Below are positions 45,826 to 54,928 of a stretch of 64,000 bases of DNA, piece after piece. The translations under genes and the position numbers were made by a program. The notes beneath the pieces were generated by a model, which made no database searches, was not told where the DNA came from, and saw only the letters and a list, made by a program, of their open reading frames with translations. Position 1 is the stretch's first letter. The number at the start of each line of letters is the position of its first letter. Source of the DNA: Streptomyces sp. RB17 (GTDB lineage: Bacteria; Actinomycetota; Actinomycetes; Streptomycetales; Streptomycetaceae); assembly GCF_009604455.1 (NCBI RefSeq), contig NZ_WEGL01000001.1, positions 434,001 to 498,000 of the forward strand, written 5' to 3'.

Positions 45826-46644
45826 TCAGGAAACTCGGTCGAGTACCGGAAGGTAGCCGTGCGACTGGCCCGGTGACGTGGGGTGGTACGACTCGGTGGG
45901 AGCCAGCACGTCGACGCTGTGCAGCCAGGGGCTGCGGGAGCAGATCTCATGGCCGGCGAAGGCGGGCCTGACGTCGGCGAAGGTGAACCCGTGGGCCGCG
46001 GCGCGGCGGGCGATCAGCGCGTCGAGGTGGTCCACGCCGTCGTTGAGGGCGGCGCGCGCGCTGTCCTGGAGGCCGATTTCGCAGGTGCCTCTGAGGCGGT
46101 ACAGGTGGGGATAGCCGAGCACCACGACACGGGCGGCGGGAGCCCGGTCCCTGATGGCCGAGTAGAGCCGGTCCAGGCTGTCCCCGAGGGACCTGTCCAC
46201 CGCGGTGCGGGCGTCGGCGACGGCTGACAGACAGCGGCTGGTGCCGCCCAGTGCGCAGGTCGTCATGACCCCGGCGAAGCCCGCGTCCATGCCGCCGACG
46301 GTGAGGGTGACCAGCCTGGTGCCGGCGCCGAGCGCGCCGAGCTGGCCGGACAGGACGTCGCTCGTCCGGGCATGGTTGCACGCGGGGAAGGCGAAGGACG
46401 TCACCTTGTGCGCCGAGGCCCACAGGACCGGGTACGCCCGGCTGCTGCGCTTGCAGTTCGTGCCGGTGGGGAGGTAGTCGCCGGCGCCGAGCCCGGCGGA
46501 GTAGGAGTCACCGAGGGCCACATAGCCCACGGCCGGCGTCCGGGGTGCCGTCCGTGCCGTCTCGGGGGCGGCGGCGACGCAGGCCGTGGCGAGCAGGAGG
46601 GCCGCCGAACACGCGGCTGTCCGGGGATGTCGCATACCTCTCAT
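45826..46644 (-). CDS. Secreted SGNH/GDSL-type hydrolase
   Basis: A 272-residue exported esterase-like protein. A signal peptide covers about 1-28 (TAACSAALLLATACVAAAPE); the Cys is not in a standard lipobox, so secretion by signal peptidase I is more likely. Block I is YVALGDSYSAGLGAG with the nucleophile; block V is ESYHPTSPGQ with the catalytic His. Block III reads VGGMDAG, with Met where the oxyanion Asn usually sits. Six Cys in the mature part suit disulfides, as in Streptomyces secreted lipases. ATG at 46644 is used; ATG at 46635 is an alternative. Confidence 0.85.
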   Translation of the reverse strand: MRGMRHPRTAACSAALLLATACVAAAPETARTAPRTPAVGYVALGDSYSAGLGAGDYLPTGTNCKRSSRAYPVLWASAHKVTSFAFPACNHARTSDVLSGQLGALGAGTRLVTLTVGGMDAGFAGVMTTCALGGTSRCLSAVADARTAVDRSLGDSLDRLYSAIRDRAPAARVVVLGYPHLYRLRGTCEIGLQDSARAALNDGVDHLDALIARRAAAHGFTFADVRPAFAGHEICSRSPWLHSVDVLAPTESYHPTSPGQSHGYLPVLDRVS

Positions 46645-46724
46645 CTTTCGTGGCCCGGACCGCGCCGCCCGCGAGGCTCCTCCGTTCGGGTGAGAACGCA
46701 GCGTCACGCGGGGACCGTGAGCAC

Positions 46725-46763
46725 GAGGAGGGGCCACCGGAATCGCCCCGGCGGCCCCTCCTC
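46725..46763 (-). terminator. Terminator after the AbiEi-like gene
   Basis: An 11-base-pair perfect stem (GAGGAGGGGCC with its complement) with a 17-base loop, 48 bases past the stop at 46811 on the minus strand. Confidence 0.65.
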
Positions 46764-46810
46764 TCCCCTCCTGAGGGCTCCCCGCGGCCTCTCGACGCCC
46801 CGGTCCGTCA

Positions 46811-47848
46811 CTACCGGGGAAGCACCACGACATACGCGGCCGGATCGCGGTCCGCCGAGGCCATCAGGGCGGTACGGACCACCGCCGCCTGCTGTTCCAT
46901 CGCGTCCCTGAGCTTCTTCGGCGTGACGTGGACGACCGTGATCCCGAGGCGTTCCAGGTGCTCGCGCTTGCGGGCGTACTCGGACCAGAGGGCGTCGTCG
47001 TCCTGGCGGGGCGCCCGGGTGTCGAGTTCGACGGCGACCGCCTGGTCCGGCCAGTACGCGTCCAGGCCGCCGAGGTGCGGGCCGCCGGGCAGCCGCAGGT
47101 CGACGTTCCAGACCGGGTCGGGCAGCCCGTACTCGCCGACCATCCGGTACAGGCGGTCCTCGGCGATCGAGCGGCCCTCCGCCACGAGCGCGTCCACCGC
47201 GTTCACCACGTGCGGGCGGTTGAGCAGCTTCGCCTGGGTCAACTCCCGTACGACGGCGGCCGGTTCACAGTGCCCACCGCGCACCGCCTCGGTCAGCAGC
47301 CGCCGCACCGCCTCCGCGTCCGTCAGCTCCGCCACCGCGTCCGCCAGCGCCCGTGGCACCGGCGCCACCGGCAGGCCCGTCACCGCGTTGGGCGTGGGCA
47401 GGGCCGGGGTGCGCAGGACGCGGACGTGGCCGGCGGAGCGCAGCCGGCGCAGCCGGGGGACCAGGACGTCGACGTGGTCCAGGGAGAGGAGCGGCGGGGT
47501 GGCGGAGAAGCCGTAGAGGGTGAGGGCCGCGAGGCCCGTGATCATCGCGTCCGCGTAGACCGGGCGGTGCGGTTCCTCGGCCGTCGGCTGGGCCGGGACA
47601 CCGGGCGTGGACTCGCGCGCCGCGTACAGCAGCGCCCCGTGCAGACGTTCCTCGCTCGTCGGGGGGCCGGGGTGGAGGAGCACCACGTTCGGCAGCAGCA
47701 GCTGCCAGGGGCCACCGGGCCGGCACTGCTCGGTCAGCTCGGCCGTCGTCACACCGTGGGCGCGGAGCTGAGCCGCCGTCAGGACGCGGCGGTGGACCTC
47801 GGAGAGGTGGCGGAGGGGGCGGGGGGAGAGCGGGGTGTTGTGCGTCAT
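46811..47848 (-). CDS. AbiEi-like N-terminal domain fused to PD-(D/E)xK-like C-terminal domain
   Basis: A 345-residue protein. The N-terminal part (VLTAAQLRAHGVTTAELTEQ, then WQLLLPNVVLLHPGPPTSEE) is the winged-helix block annotated as AbiEi-type antitoxin in actinobacteria; AMITGLAALTLYGF follows. The C-terminal part, GGLDAYWPDQAVAVELDTRA with a nearby EYARKREHLERLGITVVHVT, resembles DUF559/Vsr-like nucleases (D-x-n-E-x-D core). No AbiEii toxin gene is adjacent. ATG at 47848 is chosen; an earlier in-frame start lies in the AT-richer leader. Function is unknown; these single genes are widespread in Streptomyces. Confidence 0.75.
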   Translation of the reverse strand: MTHNTPLSPRPLRHLSEVHRRVLTAAQLRAHGVTTAELTEQCRPGGPWQLLLPNVVLLHPGPPTSEERLHGALLYAARESTPGVPAQPTAEEPHRPVYADAMITGLAALTLYGFSATPPLLSLDHVDVLVPRLRRLRSAGHVRVLRTPALPTPNAVTGLPVAPVPRALADAVAELTDAEAVRRLLTEAVRGGHCEPAAVVRELTQAKLLNRPHVVNAVDALVAEGRSIAEDRLYRMVGEYGLPDPVWNVDLRLPGGPHLGGLDAYWPDQAVAVELDTRAPRQDDDALWSEYARKREHLERLGITVVHVTPKKLRDAMEQQAAVVRTALMASADRDPAAYVVVLPR

Positions 47849-47962
47849 GGCGTCGGGATTCCCGTGCCCGGTCCCACCTTTAACCGCTGTTACACGGCCG
47901 TCGAAGAATGCGGACAAGCTGGGACTAAAGGTCAGGTGTTCGGGTGCCGAATAGGGACGGAA

Positions 47963-47996
47963 AACCCCTGGTCCGATCAGGTGCGGACCAGGGGTT
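47963..47996 (-). terminator. Terminator downstream of pepN copy 2
   Basis: A perfect 13-base-pair stem (AACCCCTGGTCCG with its complement) around an 8-base loop. It lies 60 bases after the pepN stop, which is on the minus strand, and before the promoter of the AbiEi-like gene. Confidence 0.85.
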
Positions 47997-48055
47997 ACGG
48001 CTATGTTTGCCTGAATTTCGTAACGGTCACCGACCGGGGAAGCTCAGGCCAAGGG

Positions 48056-50635
48056 TCAGTGGCCGGCCGCCGTCGCATCGCACTCCTGTGCCCGCAGCGC
48101 CCGCGCCAGGTCGTCCCGCGACTCGAGGACGAGACGGCGCAGCGCCGGAGCAGCGTCCCGGTGCGCCTCCAGCCACGCGTCCGTCGCCTCCAGCGTCCCG
48201 GCGCGGTCCTGCAGCGCCGGGAACAGGCCCCGTACCACGTCCATGCCGATCTGGATCGACCGCTCCCGCCACACCCGCTCGATCGCCGCGAAGTACTTCT
48301 CGGCGTACGGCGCGGTCAGCTCCCGCTGCGACGGCTGGTCGAAGCCCGCGATCGTCGCCTCCACCAGCGCGTTCGACAGCGCGTCGGACTCCACCACCTG
48401 CGCCCACGCCTGCGCCTTGACCGCCGCCGAAGGGCGGGCGGCCAGACAGCGGACCTGGTGGCGCTTGCCGGACGCCGTGTCGTCGCGGGCCAGTTCGGCG
48501 GCGAGCACGGACTCGTCGGCCACGCCGTGTGCCGCCAGCGGCTCCAGGAACGCCCAGCGCAGCTCCTGGTCCACCTCCAGGCCGTCGATCGCCTCCGTGC
48601 CGTCCAGCAGACCCTTCAGCAGGGCGAGGTCCGTCTCGCCGGACGCGACCGTCGCGAAGAACCGCGCCCACGCCAGCTGGTGCTCGCTGCCGGGCTCGGC
48701 CGCCTCCAGCTCCCGCAGCGCACCCTCCGCCAGCAGCTCACCGCCGGTCTCCCGCCACGCGGGCGCCGCGTAGTGCACCAGCGCCGAGTTCGCCCACGCG
48801 TGCAGCATCTGCAGCACCCCGATGTCGGACTCGCGGCCCGCGAACCGCAGCACCAGAGCGACGAAGTCCCGCGCCGGCAGCAGCGCGTCCCGGGTCATGT
48901 TCCACAGCGCCGACCAGCACAGGGCCCGCGCCAGCGGGTCGGTCAGCGCGCCCAGGTGCTCCTTGAGCGTGGCCAGCGAGGTGTCGTCGAAGCGGATCTT
49001 GCAGTACGTCAGGTCGTCGTCGTTGACCAGGACCAGCTCCGGGGCCTCGGCGCCGGCCAGGTCGGCGACGACCGTGCGCGGCTCGTGCACGTCCGTCTCC
49101 ACGCGCGCGTACCGCTCCAGCGCGCCCTCGGGCGTACGCCGGTACAGGCCCACCGCGACCCGGTGCGGACGCTCCTCGGGATGCGCCTCCGGCGCCTCCT
49201 GCACCACCGCCAGCTCGGCCACCCTGCCCTCCGCGTCCAGCAGCACCTGCGGCGTCAGCGAGTTCACCCCGGCCGTCTGCAGCCACGAACGCGCCCACGC
49301 CGACATGTCCCGGCCGCTGGTCTCGCCCAGCACCGACAGCAGGTCGCCGAGGCGGGTGTTGCCGTACGCGTGCCGCTTGAAGTAGCGGCGGGCGCCCTCC
49401 AGGAACGCGTCCTGGCCGACGTACGCCACCAGCTGCTTGAGCACCGATGCGCCCTTGGCGTACGTGATGCCGTCGAAGTTCAGCTTGGCGTCCTCCAGGT
49501 CACGGATGTCCGCCGTGATCGGATGCGTCGACGGCAGCTGGTCCGCGCGGTACGCCCAGGCCTTGCGGCGGTTGGCGAAGGTGATCCAGGCGTCCTTGAA
49601 GCGGGTCGCGCCCACGTTCGCGAACGTCCCCATGAAGTCCGCGAAGGACTCCTTCAGCCACAGGTCGTCCCACCACTCCATGGTGACCAGGTCGCCGAAC
49701 CACATGTGCGCCATCTCGTGCAGGACGACGTTGGCCCGGCCCTCGTACGACGCCTGCGTCACCTTGCCGCGGAAGATGTACTCCTCGCGGAAGGTCACCA
49801 GACCCGGGTTCTCCATCGCGCCCAGGTTGTACTCGGGCACGAACGCCTGGTCGTACTTCCCGAACGGGTACGGGTAGTCGAAGTGGTCGTGGAAGAAGTC
49901 CAGGCCCTGCTTGGTGACCAGGAAGACGTCGTCGGCGTCGAAGTGCGGGGCGAGACCCTTGCGGCACATCGCGCCGAGCGGGATCTCCAGCTTGGTGCCG
50001 TCCTCGAAGGTGCGGGTGTAGGAGTCGGTCACGTAGTGGTACGGCCCCGCCACCACACACGTGATGTACGTCGAGATCGGCTTGGTCTCCGCGAACTTCC
50101 AGACCCCGTCGGCCAGTTCGCCCGCGCCGTTGCTCCACACCGTCCAGCCCTCGGGGGCCTGGACCTCGAAGCGGTACGGCGCCTTCAGGTCCGGCTGCTC
50201 GAAGTTGGCGAAGACGCGACGGGAGTCGGCCGGCTCGTACTGGGTGTAGAGGTAGACCTCGCCGTCCTCGGGGTCGACGAAGCGGTGCAGGCCCTCGCCG
50301 GTGCGGGAGTAGGCGCACTGGGCGTCCACCACCAGCTCGTTCTCCGCGGCCAGGTCGTCCAGCGCGATCCGCGACCCGTCGAAGACCTCGCCCGGGTCCA
50401 GGTCCCGGCCGTTGAGCGAGACGGAGGTGACGCTCGGCGCGATCAGATCGGCGAAGCTCGCCGCGCCCGGCTCGTTGCAGCGGAAGCGGATCGTGGTCAC
50501 CGAGCGGAACGTACGCGGCTCGCCGTTCCCGTCGCCGACGGCGGACCTGAGGTCCAGGGAAACGTCGTACCCGTCTACGGACAGCAGGGCGGCCCGCTCC
50601 CGGGCCTCGTCGCGGGACAGATTCTCACCGGGCAC
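48056..50635 (-). CDS. pepN: Aminopeptidase N (M1 family), copy 2
   Basis: An 859-residue cytoplasmic zinc aminopeptidase, paralogous to the one at 26983-29559. GAMEN is at residues 272-276 and HEMAH at 306-310 with the Glu ligand in WLKESFADFM. Long shared blocks with copy 1 include NFDGITYAKGASVLKQLVAY and FKRHAYGNTRL. GTG at 50635 has AGGGAG at 8 bases; a GTG three codons earlier is possible. It is divergent from a DsbA-like gene and followed by a strong terminator. The two copies may differ in substrate range or expression. Confidence 0.95.
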   Translation of the reverse strand: MPGENLSRDEARERAALLSVDGYDVSLDLRSAVGDGNGEPRTFRSVTTIRFRCNEPGAASFADLIAPSVTSVSLNGRDLDPGEVFDGSRIALDDLAAENELVVDAQCAYSRTGEGLHRFVDPEDGEVYLYTQYEPADSRRVFANFEQPDLKAPYRFEVQAPEGWTVWSNGAGELADGVWKFAETKPISTYITCVVAGPYHYVTDSYTRTFEDGTKLEIPLGAMCRKGLAPHFDADDVFLVTKQGLDFFHDHFDYPYPFGKYDQAFVPEYNLGAMENPGLVTFREEYIFRGKVTQASYEGRANVVLHEMAHMWFGDLVTMEWWDDLWLKESFADFMGTFANVGATRFKDAWITFANRRKAWAYRADQLPSTHPITADIRDLEDAKLNFDGITYAKGASVLKQLVAYVGQDAFLEGARRYFKRHAYGNTRLGDLLSVLGETSGRDMSAWARSWLQTAGVNSLTPQVLLDAEGRVAELAVVQEAPEAHPEERPHRVAVGLYRRTPEGALERYARVETDVHEPRTVVADLAGAEAPELVLVNDDDLTYCKIRFDDTSLATLKEHLGALTDPLARALCWSALWNMTRDALLPARDFVALVLRFAGRESDIGVLQMLHAWANSALVHYAAPAWRETGGELLAEGALRELEAAEPGSEHQLAWARFFATVASGETDLALLKGLLDGTEAIDGLEVDQELRWAFLEPLAAHGVADESVLAAELARDDTASGKRHQVRCLAARPSAAVKAQAWAQVVESDALSNALVEATIAGFDQPSQRELTAPYAEKYFAAIERVWRERSIQIGMDVVRGLFPALQDRAGTLEATDAWLEAHRDAAPALRRLVLESRDDLARALRAQECDATAAGH

Positions 50636-50774
50636 GGACGGCACTCCCTTGTGATCGCGTGGATGAGGCGGAACAGGACCGATCCTGCCACGTGCCCCTG
50701 ACAGCGGGCAGCAGGGAATGCGGGTCGCGAGGACGTCGTTGAGCGCTGAAAAGAGTCTTTCGCTGAGGAGAACC

Positions 50775-51437
50775 ATGTCCGAGACCGCCCCCGCGTCCGG
50801 CAAGACCCCCGTCGACTTCTGGTTCGACCCGCTGTGCCCCTGGGCCTGGATGACCTCCCGCTGGGTGCTGGAGGTGGAGAAGGTCCGCGACATCGAGGTC
50901 CGCTGGCACATCATGAGCCTCGCCGTCCTCAACGAGAACAGGCTGGACGAGCTGCCCGAGGAGTACCGGGACATGCTCGCGACCAAGGCCTGGCAGCCGG
51001 TCCGCGTGGTCACCGCGGCCTGGCAGAAGCACGGCCCCGACATCCTCGGCCCGCTGTACACCGCGCTCGGCACCCGCATCCACAACAACGGCGAGGGCCC
51101 GACCCTGGAGGCCGTCGCGGGCGCCCTCGCGGACGTCGGCCTGCCCGCCGACCTCATCGACTACGCCGAGCAGCAGGACTTCGCGTACGACGCCGAACTG
51201 CGCGCCTCCCACAAGGAGGGCATCGAGAAGGTCGGCCAGGACGTCGGCACCCCGGTCATCGCGGTGCCCGGCCCCGACGGCGAGCAGATCGCCTTCTTCG
51301 GCCCGGTCGTCACCCCCGCCCCGAAGGGCGAGGAGGCGGCCCGCCTGTGGGACGGAACGCTCGCCGTGGCCTCGGTGCCGGGCTTCTACGAGATCAAGCG
51401 GACGCGCACCAACGGTCCGGACTTCAGCAACCTGTAG
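50775..51437 (+). CDS. DsbA-family protein with CPWA active site (mycothiol-dependent reductase-like)
   Basis: A 220-residue thioredoxin-fold protein with the DsbA helical insert. The active site is DFWFDPLCPWAWMTSRWVLE: the usual CPxC second Cys is Ala. The cis-Pro loop is GTPVIAVPGP. The overall form resembles the mycobacterial mycothiol-dependent nitroreductase Rv2466c, whose site is CPWC. There is no signal peptide, so it acts in the cytoplasm. GAGGAG precedes ATG 50775. A monothiol site suggests glutaredoxin-like work with mycothiol or use as an isomerase or transferase; this is inference. Confidence 0.85.
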   Translation: MSETAPASGKTPVDFWFDPLCPWAWMTSRWVLEVEKVRDIEVRWHIMSLAVLNENRLDELPEEYRDMLATKAWQPVRVVTAAWQKHGPDILGPLYTALGTRIHNNGEGPTLEAVAGALADVGLPADLIDYAEQQDFAYDAELRASHKEGIEKVGQDVGTPVIAVPGPDGEQIAFFGPVVTPAPKGEEAARLWDGTLAVASVPGFYEIKRTRTNGPDFSNL

Positions 51438-51467
51438 GTCCCGGTCGGTGCTCGGGCCCGGTGCCGT

Positions 51468-52895
51468 TCAGCGCCGGGCCCGTTCCCTTGCCCGGGCCAG
51501 CAGCTCCAGGTGCTCCTCGTACCCCTTCGCGTAGTACGCCGTCCGGCCCGGGTCCGGCTCGATCACCCGGGCCGGCTCGGTCCAGGCGGCGGTGTCCAGG
51601 GGCGCGCCGTACCGTTCGGCCGCCGCCAGCACCGCGCCCCGCGCCCCGGTCTCGCCCTCCATCACCCTGAGCGGCCGGCCCAGCACGTCCGCCAGCAGCC
51701 GCATCCAGGCCGGGCTGCGGGTGCCGCCGCCGCACACCGCGAGCGTCCCGGTCAGGCCCGCCGCGTCCAGGCAGTGCCGGGCCGCGTAGCCGATGCCCTC
51801 GCAGGTGGCGCGCACCAGGTGGGCGGGCCGGGTCTCCAGCGAGACACCGAGCAGCTCGGCCCGCAGCCCCGGCTCCACGAAGGGCGCGCGCTCCCCCGAG
51901 GGCGCGAAGTAGGGCAGCACCCGCACCCCGAACGAGCCGGGCGGCGCCTCGGCCAGCAGGGCGTCCAGCTCCTGGTGCCGGGCGCCGGCCGTGGCCAGCA
52001 CCCAGTCCAGGGCCGCCGTACCGACCATCGCGGGCATCGCGCGCAGCCAGTGGCCCGGCCGGTCGGTGGAGATGTACAGCCCGGCCGGTTCGCCGGCGAG
52101 GTCCAGCTCGGTGGTGGCGACCAGGCTCGCCAGACAGGTGCCGACGATCAGCAGCCCGTCGCCGGGTGCGGTGACGCCCGCGCCGAGCGCGCAGGCCGGC
52201 AGGTCGTACGGGCCGTTCGCCAGCCGGGTGCCGGGCGGCAGCCCCCCGCCGGCCGCCTCGCCGGTCGCGATCGGGTCGCCGATCGGGGGCAGCAGCCGCC
52301 CCCGGTGGGTCAGGCCGAGCAGCTCCACCACCTCGTTGTCGTAACGCCGGGTGCGCGGGTCCAGGAACGGCATCGACGCGTCCGACACGTCCGTCACCGC
52401 CCGCTCGGCACCGGTCAGCCGCTGGAACACCATGTCCTTGCAGGCGACGGCCGCCGCCGCCCGGTCCAGGGACGCCGGCTCGTGCCGGTCCAGCCAGGCC
52501 AGCAGCGGGCCCGGGCAGCCCGGGAACATCGCGCTGCCGGTGCGCCGGAAGACCGCCTCGAAGGTGCCGTCCGCCAGCCACTGGTCCACCAGCTCGTGCG
52601 CCCGGCCGTCCATCCAGGAGATCGCCGGCCGCACCTGACGGCCCTCCGCGTCCACCAGCCACACCCCGTCGCCCTGCCCGGTCAGCCCGGCCAGCTCCAC
52701 GGGCTCCGCCAGCCGCCCGGTCAGGACCCCCAGCGTGCCGGACACGGCCGCGTACACCGCCGGCATCCACTGCTCCACGGCCCCGTGGCGCACATCGAGG
52801 TTCACCGGCCGTGCCTCGACGCCCAGTTGGCGGCCGGCCCGGTCGAAGGCGGCAGCCTTCACCAAAGACGTGCCCACATCGATCCCGACGAACAT
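51468..52895 (-). CDS. FGGY-family carbohydrate kinase (copy A)
   Basis: A 475-residue ATP-dependent sugar or polyol kinase. The first phosphate motif is [20 protein letters not shown], the central block [20 protein letters not shown], and the C-terminal FGGY signature region [20 protein letters not shown]. Closest by eye to xylulokinase-type members. It is 17 bases after the 2-hydroxyacid dehydrogenase gene, in the order deoR, dehydrogenase, kinase. No transporter is adjacent. The substrate is unknown. Confidence 0.87.
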   Translation of the reverse strand: MFVGIDVGTSLVKAAAFDRAGRQLGVEARPVNLDVRHGAVEQWMPAVYAAVSGTLGVLTGRLAEPVELAGLTGQGDGVWLVDAEGRQVRPAISWMDGRAHELVDQWLADGTFEAVFRRTGSAMFPGCPGPLLAWLDRHEPASLDRAAAAVACKDMVFQRLTGAERAVTDVSDASMPFLDPRTRRYDNEVVELLGLTHRGRLLPPIGDPIATGEAAGGGLPPGTRLANGPYDLPACALGAGVTAPGDGLLIVGTCLASLVATTELDLAGEPAGLYISTDRPGHWLRAMPAMVGTAALDWVLATAGARHQELDALLAEAPPGSFGVRVLPYFAPSGERAPFVEPGLRAELLGVSLETRPAHLVRATCEGIGYAARHCLDAAGLTGTLAVCGGGTRSPAWMRLLADVLGRPLRVMEGETGARGAVLAAAERYGAPLDTAAWTEPARVIEPDPGRTAYYAKGYEEHLELLARARERARR

Positions 52896-52912
52896 GACAC
52901 CCCCGGGTGCTC

Positions 52913-53938
52913 TCAGGTCAGACAGTGCGCGAGCGGCTCCCCGCGCACCCAGCGGCCCACCTCCGCCGCCGCGATCCGTGCCGCCTTCTCCGCCACCGCC
53001 CGGCTCGCCCCACCGAGGTGCGGGGTCAGCACCACCCGCTCGGCGAGCGCGCGCAGCCGGGAGTCCGCGGGGAGCGGTTCGCGGGCGTAGGTGTCCAGGG
53101 CCGCCGCGCCGAGCCGCCCGTTCTCCAGCGCGTCGCACAGCGCGTCCTCGTCCAGCAGCGCCCCGCGGGCCGCGTTGACCACCACCGCGCCCGGCGGCAG
53201 CAGCGCCAGCTCACGGGCGCCGAGCAGGCCACGGGTCTCCTCCGTCAGCCGGGCGTGCAGGGTGACGACCTGCGAGCGGCGCAGCAGCTCGTCCAGCGAG
53301 GCCAGGCGCAGCCCGTGCATCTCGCCGCGCACGTACGGGTCGTGGACCATCACCCGCGCCCCGAAGGCGCACAGCACCCGCGCGACCCGGCTGCCCACCG
53401 CGCCGTACCCGACGAGCCCGACGGGCAGGTCCTCCAGCTCGACACCGCTGTGCTCGTACGTGTAGTACGCCGAACCGTCCCAACTCCCTTGTCCGGCAAG
53501 GAGACCGTGAGCCTGCGGGATGCGGCGCAGGGCGGCGAGCAGCAGGCCGACGGTGAACTCGGCGGTGGCCGCGGCGTTGCGGCCGGGCGCGAAGCACACC
53601 CGCACGTCGTGCCGCCCGGCCGCCTCCAGGTTGACGTTCACCGGTCCGCCCCGGCAGACCACGACCAGCCGCAGCGCGGGGCAGGCGGCGAGGACGCGGG
53701 CGGTGACCGGTCCCATCTGGGTGACCAGCACCTCGGCGCCGTCGAGGGCGGCGATCAGCTCGTCCTCCGCGTCGCTGGCCTCGCTGACCTCGGCGACCGG
53801 ACCGAAGGGCTCCAGCGGCCAGCCGAGCATCAGCTCCCGCACCTCGCAGTCGGCCTCCTCGCCGAGGGCGGCCGTGATCAGCGGCGGCAGGACGAAGCGG
53901 TCGCCGGCGGCCACCACACGCACACGGGAGGTCGTCAC
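52913..53938 (-). CDS. D-isomer 2-hydroxyacid dehydrogenase family protein
   Basis: A 341-residue NAD-dependent dehydrogenase. The nucleotide loop is VGLVGYGAVGSRVARVL; the catalytic Arg is in VVVNAARGALLDEDALCDAL, the Glu in LDTYAREPLP and the His in VVLTPHLGGAS, so the triad is intact. The N-terminal substrate domain holds VTQMGPVTARVLAACPALRL. GTG at 53938 overlaps the deoR stop. In a sugar-kinase operon it might oxidise a phosphorylated or free 2-hydroxyacid formed from the sugar. Confidence 0.9.
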   Translation of the reverse strand: MTTSRVRVVAAGDRFVLPPLITAALGEEADCEVRELMLGWPLEPFGPVAEVSEASDAEDELIAALDGAEVLVTQMGPVTARVLAACPALRLVVVCRGGPVNVNLEAAGRHDVRVCFAPGRNAAATAEFTVGLLLAALRRIPQAHGLLAGQGSWDGSAYYTYEHSGVELEDLPVGLVGYGAVGSRVARVLCAFGARVMVHDPYVRGEMHGLRLASLDELLRRSQVVTLHARLTEETRGLLGARELALLPPGAVVVNAARGALLDEDALCDALENGRLGAAALDTYAREPLPADSRLRALAERVVLTPHLGGASRAVAEKAARIAAAEVGRWVRGEPLAHCLT

Positions 53939-54753
53939 GGGGATGCACGCTCCTTCGGGTCCGTGGCGCACACCTCGTGGCGCACCTTGTGCTCGTCCAG
54001 GTCTGCCAGCGCCTCGGGCGAGGCTCCGTCGTCCACCAGCAGCAGGTCGAAGCGGGAGAGCGGGGCCACCCGGTGCAGCGCGACCCGGCGCAGCTTGGTG
54101 TGGTCGACCAGCAGCACGCTGCGGGCGGCCGCGTCGAGCATGGCCCGCTTCACGGAGACGATGTGCTGCTCCTGGTGGTAGGCGTAGCCGCCGTGCACCC
54201 CGGACGTCGACAGGAAACCGACGTCCACGCGCAGCTGCTCCACCGCCTCCACGCAGGACACCCCGAGGAAGGAGGAGTGCAGCGGGTCGTAGTCGCCGCC
54301 CAGCGCCATCAGATGGATGCCGCGCTGCCCGGCGAGGAGATTGATCGCCTCCAGGAAGTTGGTGACGACCGTGAGCGGGGTGATCTCGCCGAGCCCCAGC
54401 CGCCGGGCCATCTCCAGGGCGGTGGTGGAGTCGTCCAGGAGGATCGCCATGCCGGGCTCGATGTGCCGCACGGCGTGCGCGGCGAGCGCGGCCTTCTGCG
54501 GGCGCATGGTCTTCAGCCGGTACTGCACGTTCGACTCGAACACCCCGGACGGCTGCGCAGTCACCCCGCCCCGGAACTTCCGTACGATCCCCTGCCGTTC
54601 GAGCTCGTCGAGGTCCCGGTGGATGGTCATCAGGCTGACCCCGAACCGCTCGGCCAGCTCGGCCGCGGCCGCCGAGCCCTCGGCGAGGACGAGTTCGGCC
54701 ATGGCCGCCTGCCGGGCGGCGGGCCCCTGAGCCTGCCGTGCGCCAGTGCTCAT
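53935..54753 (-). CDS. DeoR-family transcriptional regulator
   Basis: A 272-residue DeoR regulator. The HTH is ELAERFGVSLMTIHRDLDEL with RQGIVRKFRGGV; the sensor domain has a sugar-phosphate isomerase-like fold with ILLDDSTTALEMARRLG and LMALGGDYDPLHSSF. DeoR proteins usually sense a phosphorylated sugar, here perhaps the product of one of the FGGY kinases. ATG at 54753 follows AGGACGCG; GTG at 54792, which would sit 2 bases from a perfect palindrome, is the alternative start. It is the first gene of the operon with the dehydrogenase and kinase A. Confidence 0.88.
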   Translation of the reverse strand: MSTGARQAQGPAARQAAMAELVLAEGSAAAAELAERFGVSLMTIHRDLDELERQGIVRKFRGGVTAQPSGVFESNVQYRLKTMRPQKAALAAHAVRHIEPGMAILLDDSTTALEMARRLGLGEITPLTVVTNFLEAINLLAGQRGIHLMALGGDYDPLHSSFLGVSCVEAVEQLRVDVGFLSTSGVHGGYAYHQEQHIVSVKRAMLDAAARSVLLVDHTKLRRVALHRVAPLSRFDLLLVDDGASPEALADLDEHKVRHEVCATDPKERASP

Positions 54754-54794
54754 CGCGTCCTGTCCGTCGTCCCGGTCGCCCGGCTGGGTCACAG

Positions 54795-54810
54795 GGCGAG
54801 TCGACTCGCC
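54795..54810. promoter_or_regulatory. Perfect 16-bp palindrome, probable DeoR operator
   Basis: GGCGAGTCGACTCGCC reads identically on both strands. It lies in the intergenic region between deoR and the divergent kinase B gene, where one repressor could govern both directions. Confidence 0.7.
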
Positions 54811-54928
54811 AACCGAGGGTGTAACGGCACGGGAAGGCCGTCAATCCCTTGTGCACGAAGAAAACAGGGGGAAATCTCAGTGGGGAGCGGGAACTTCACA
54901 GGGGCGTTCGCGATGTGCGGAGGTTCGG

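Noticed and set aside
46928..50701. 1257-codon open frame on the plus strand, antisense to the second pepN
   Set aside because: Same effect: no recognisable domain, while the other strand encodes an intact aminopeptidase.
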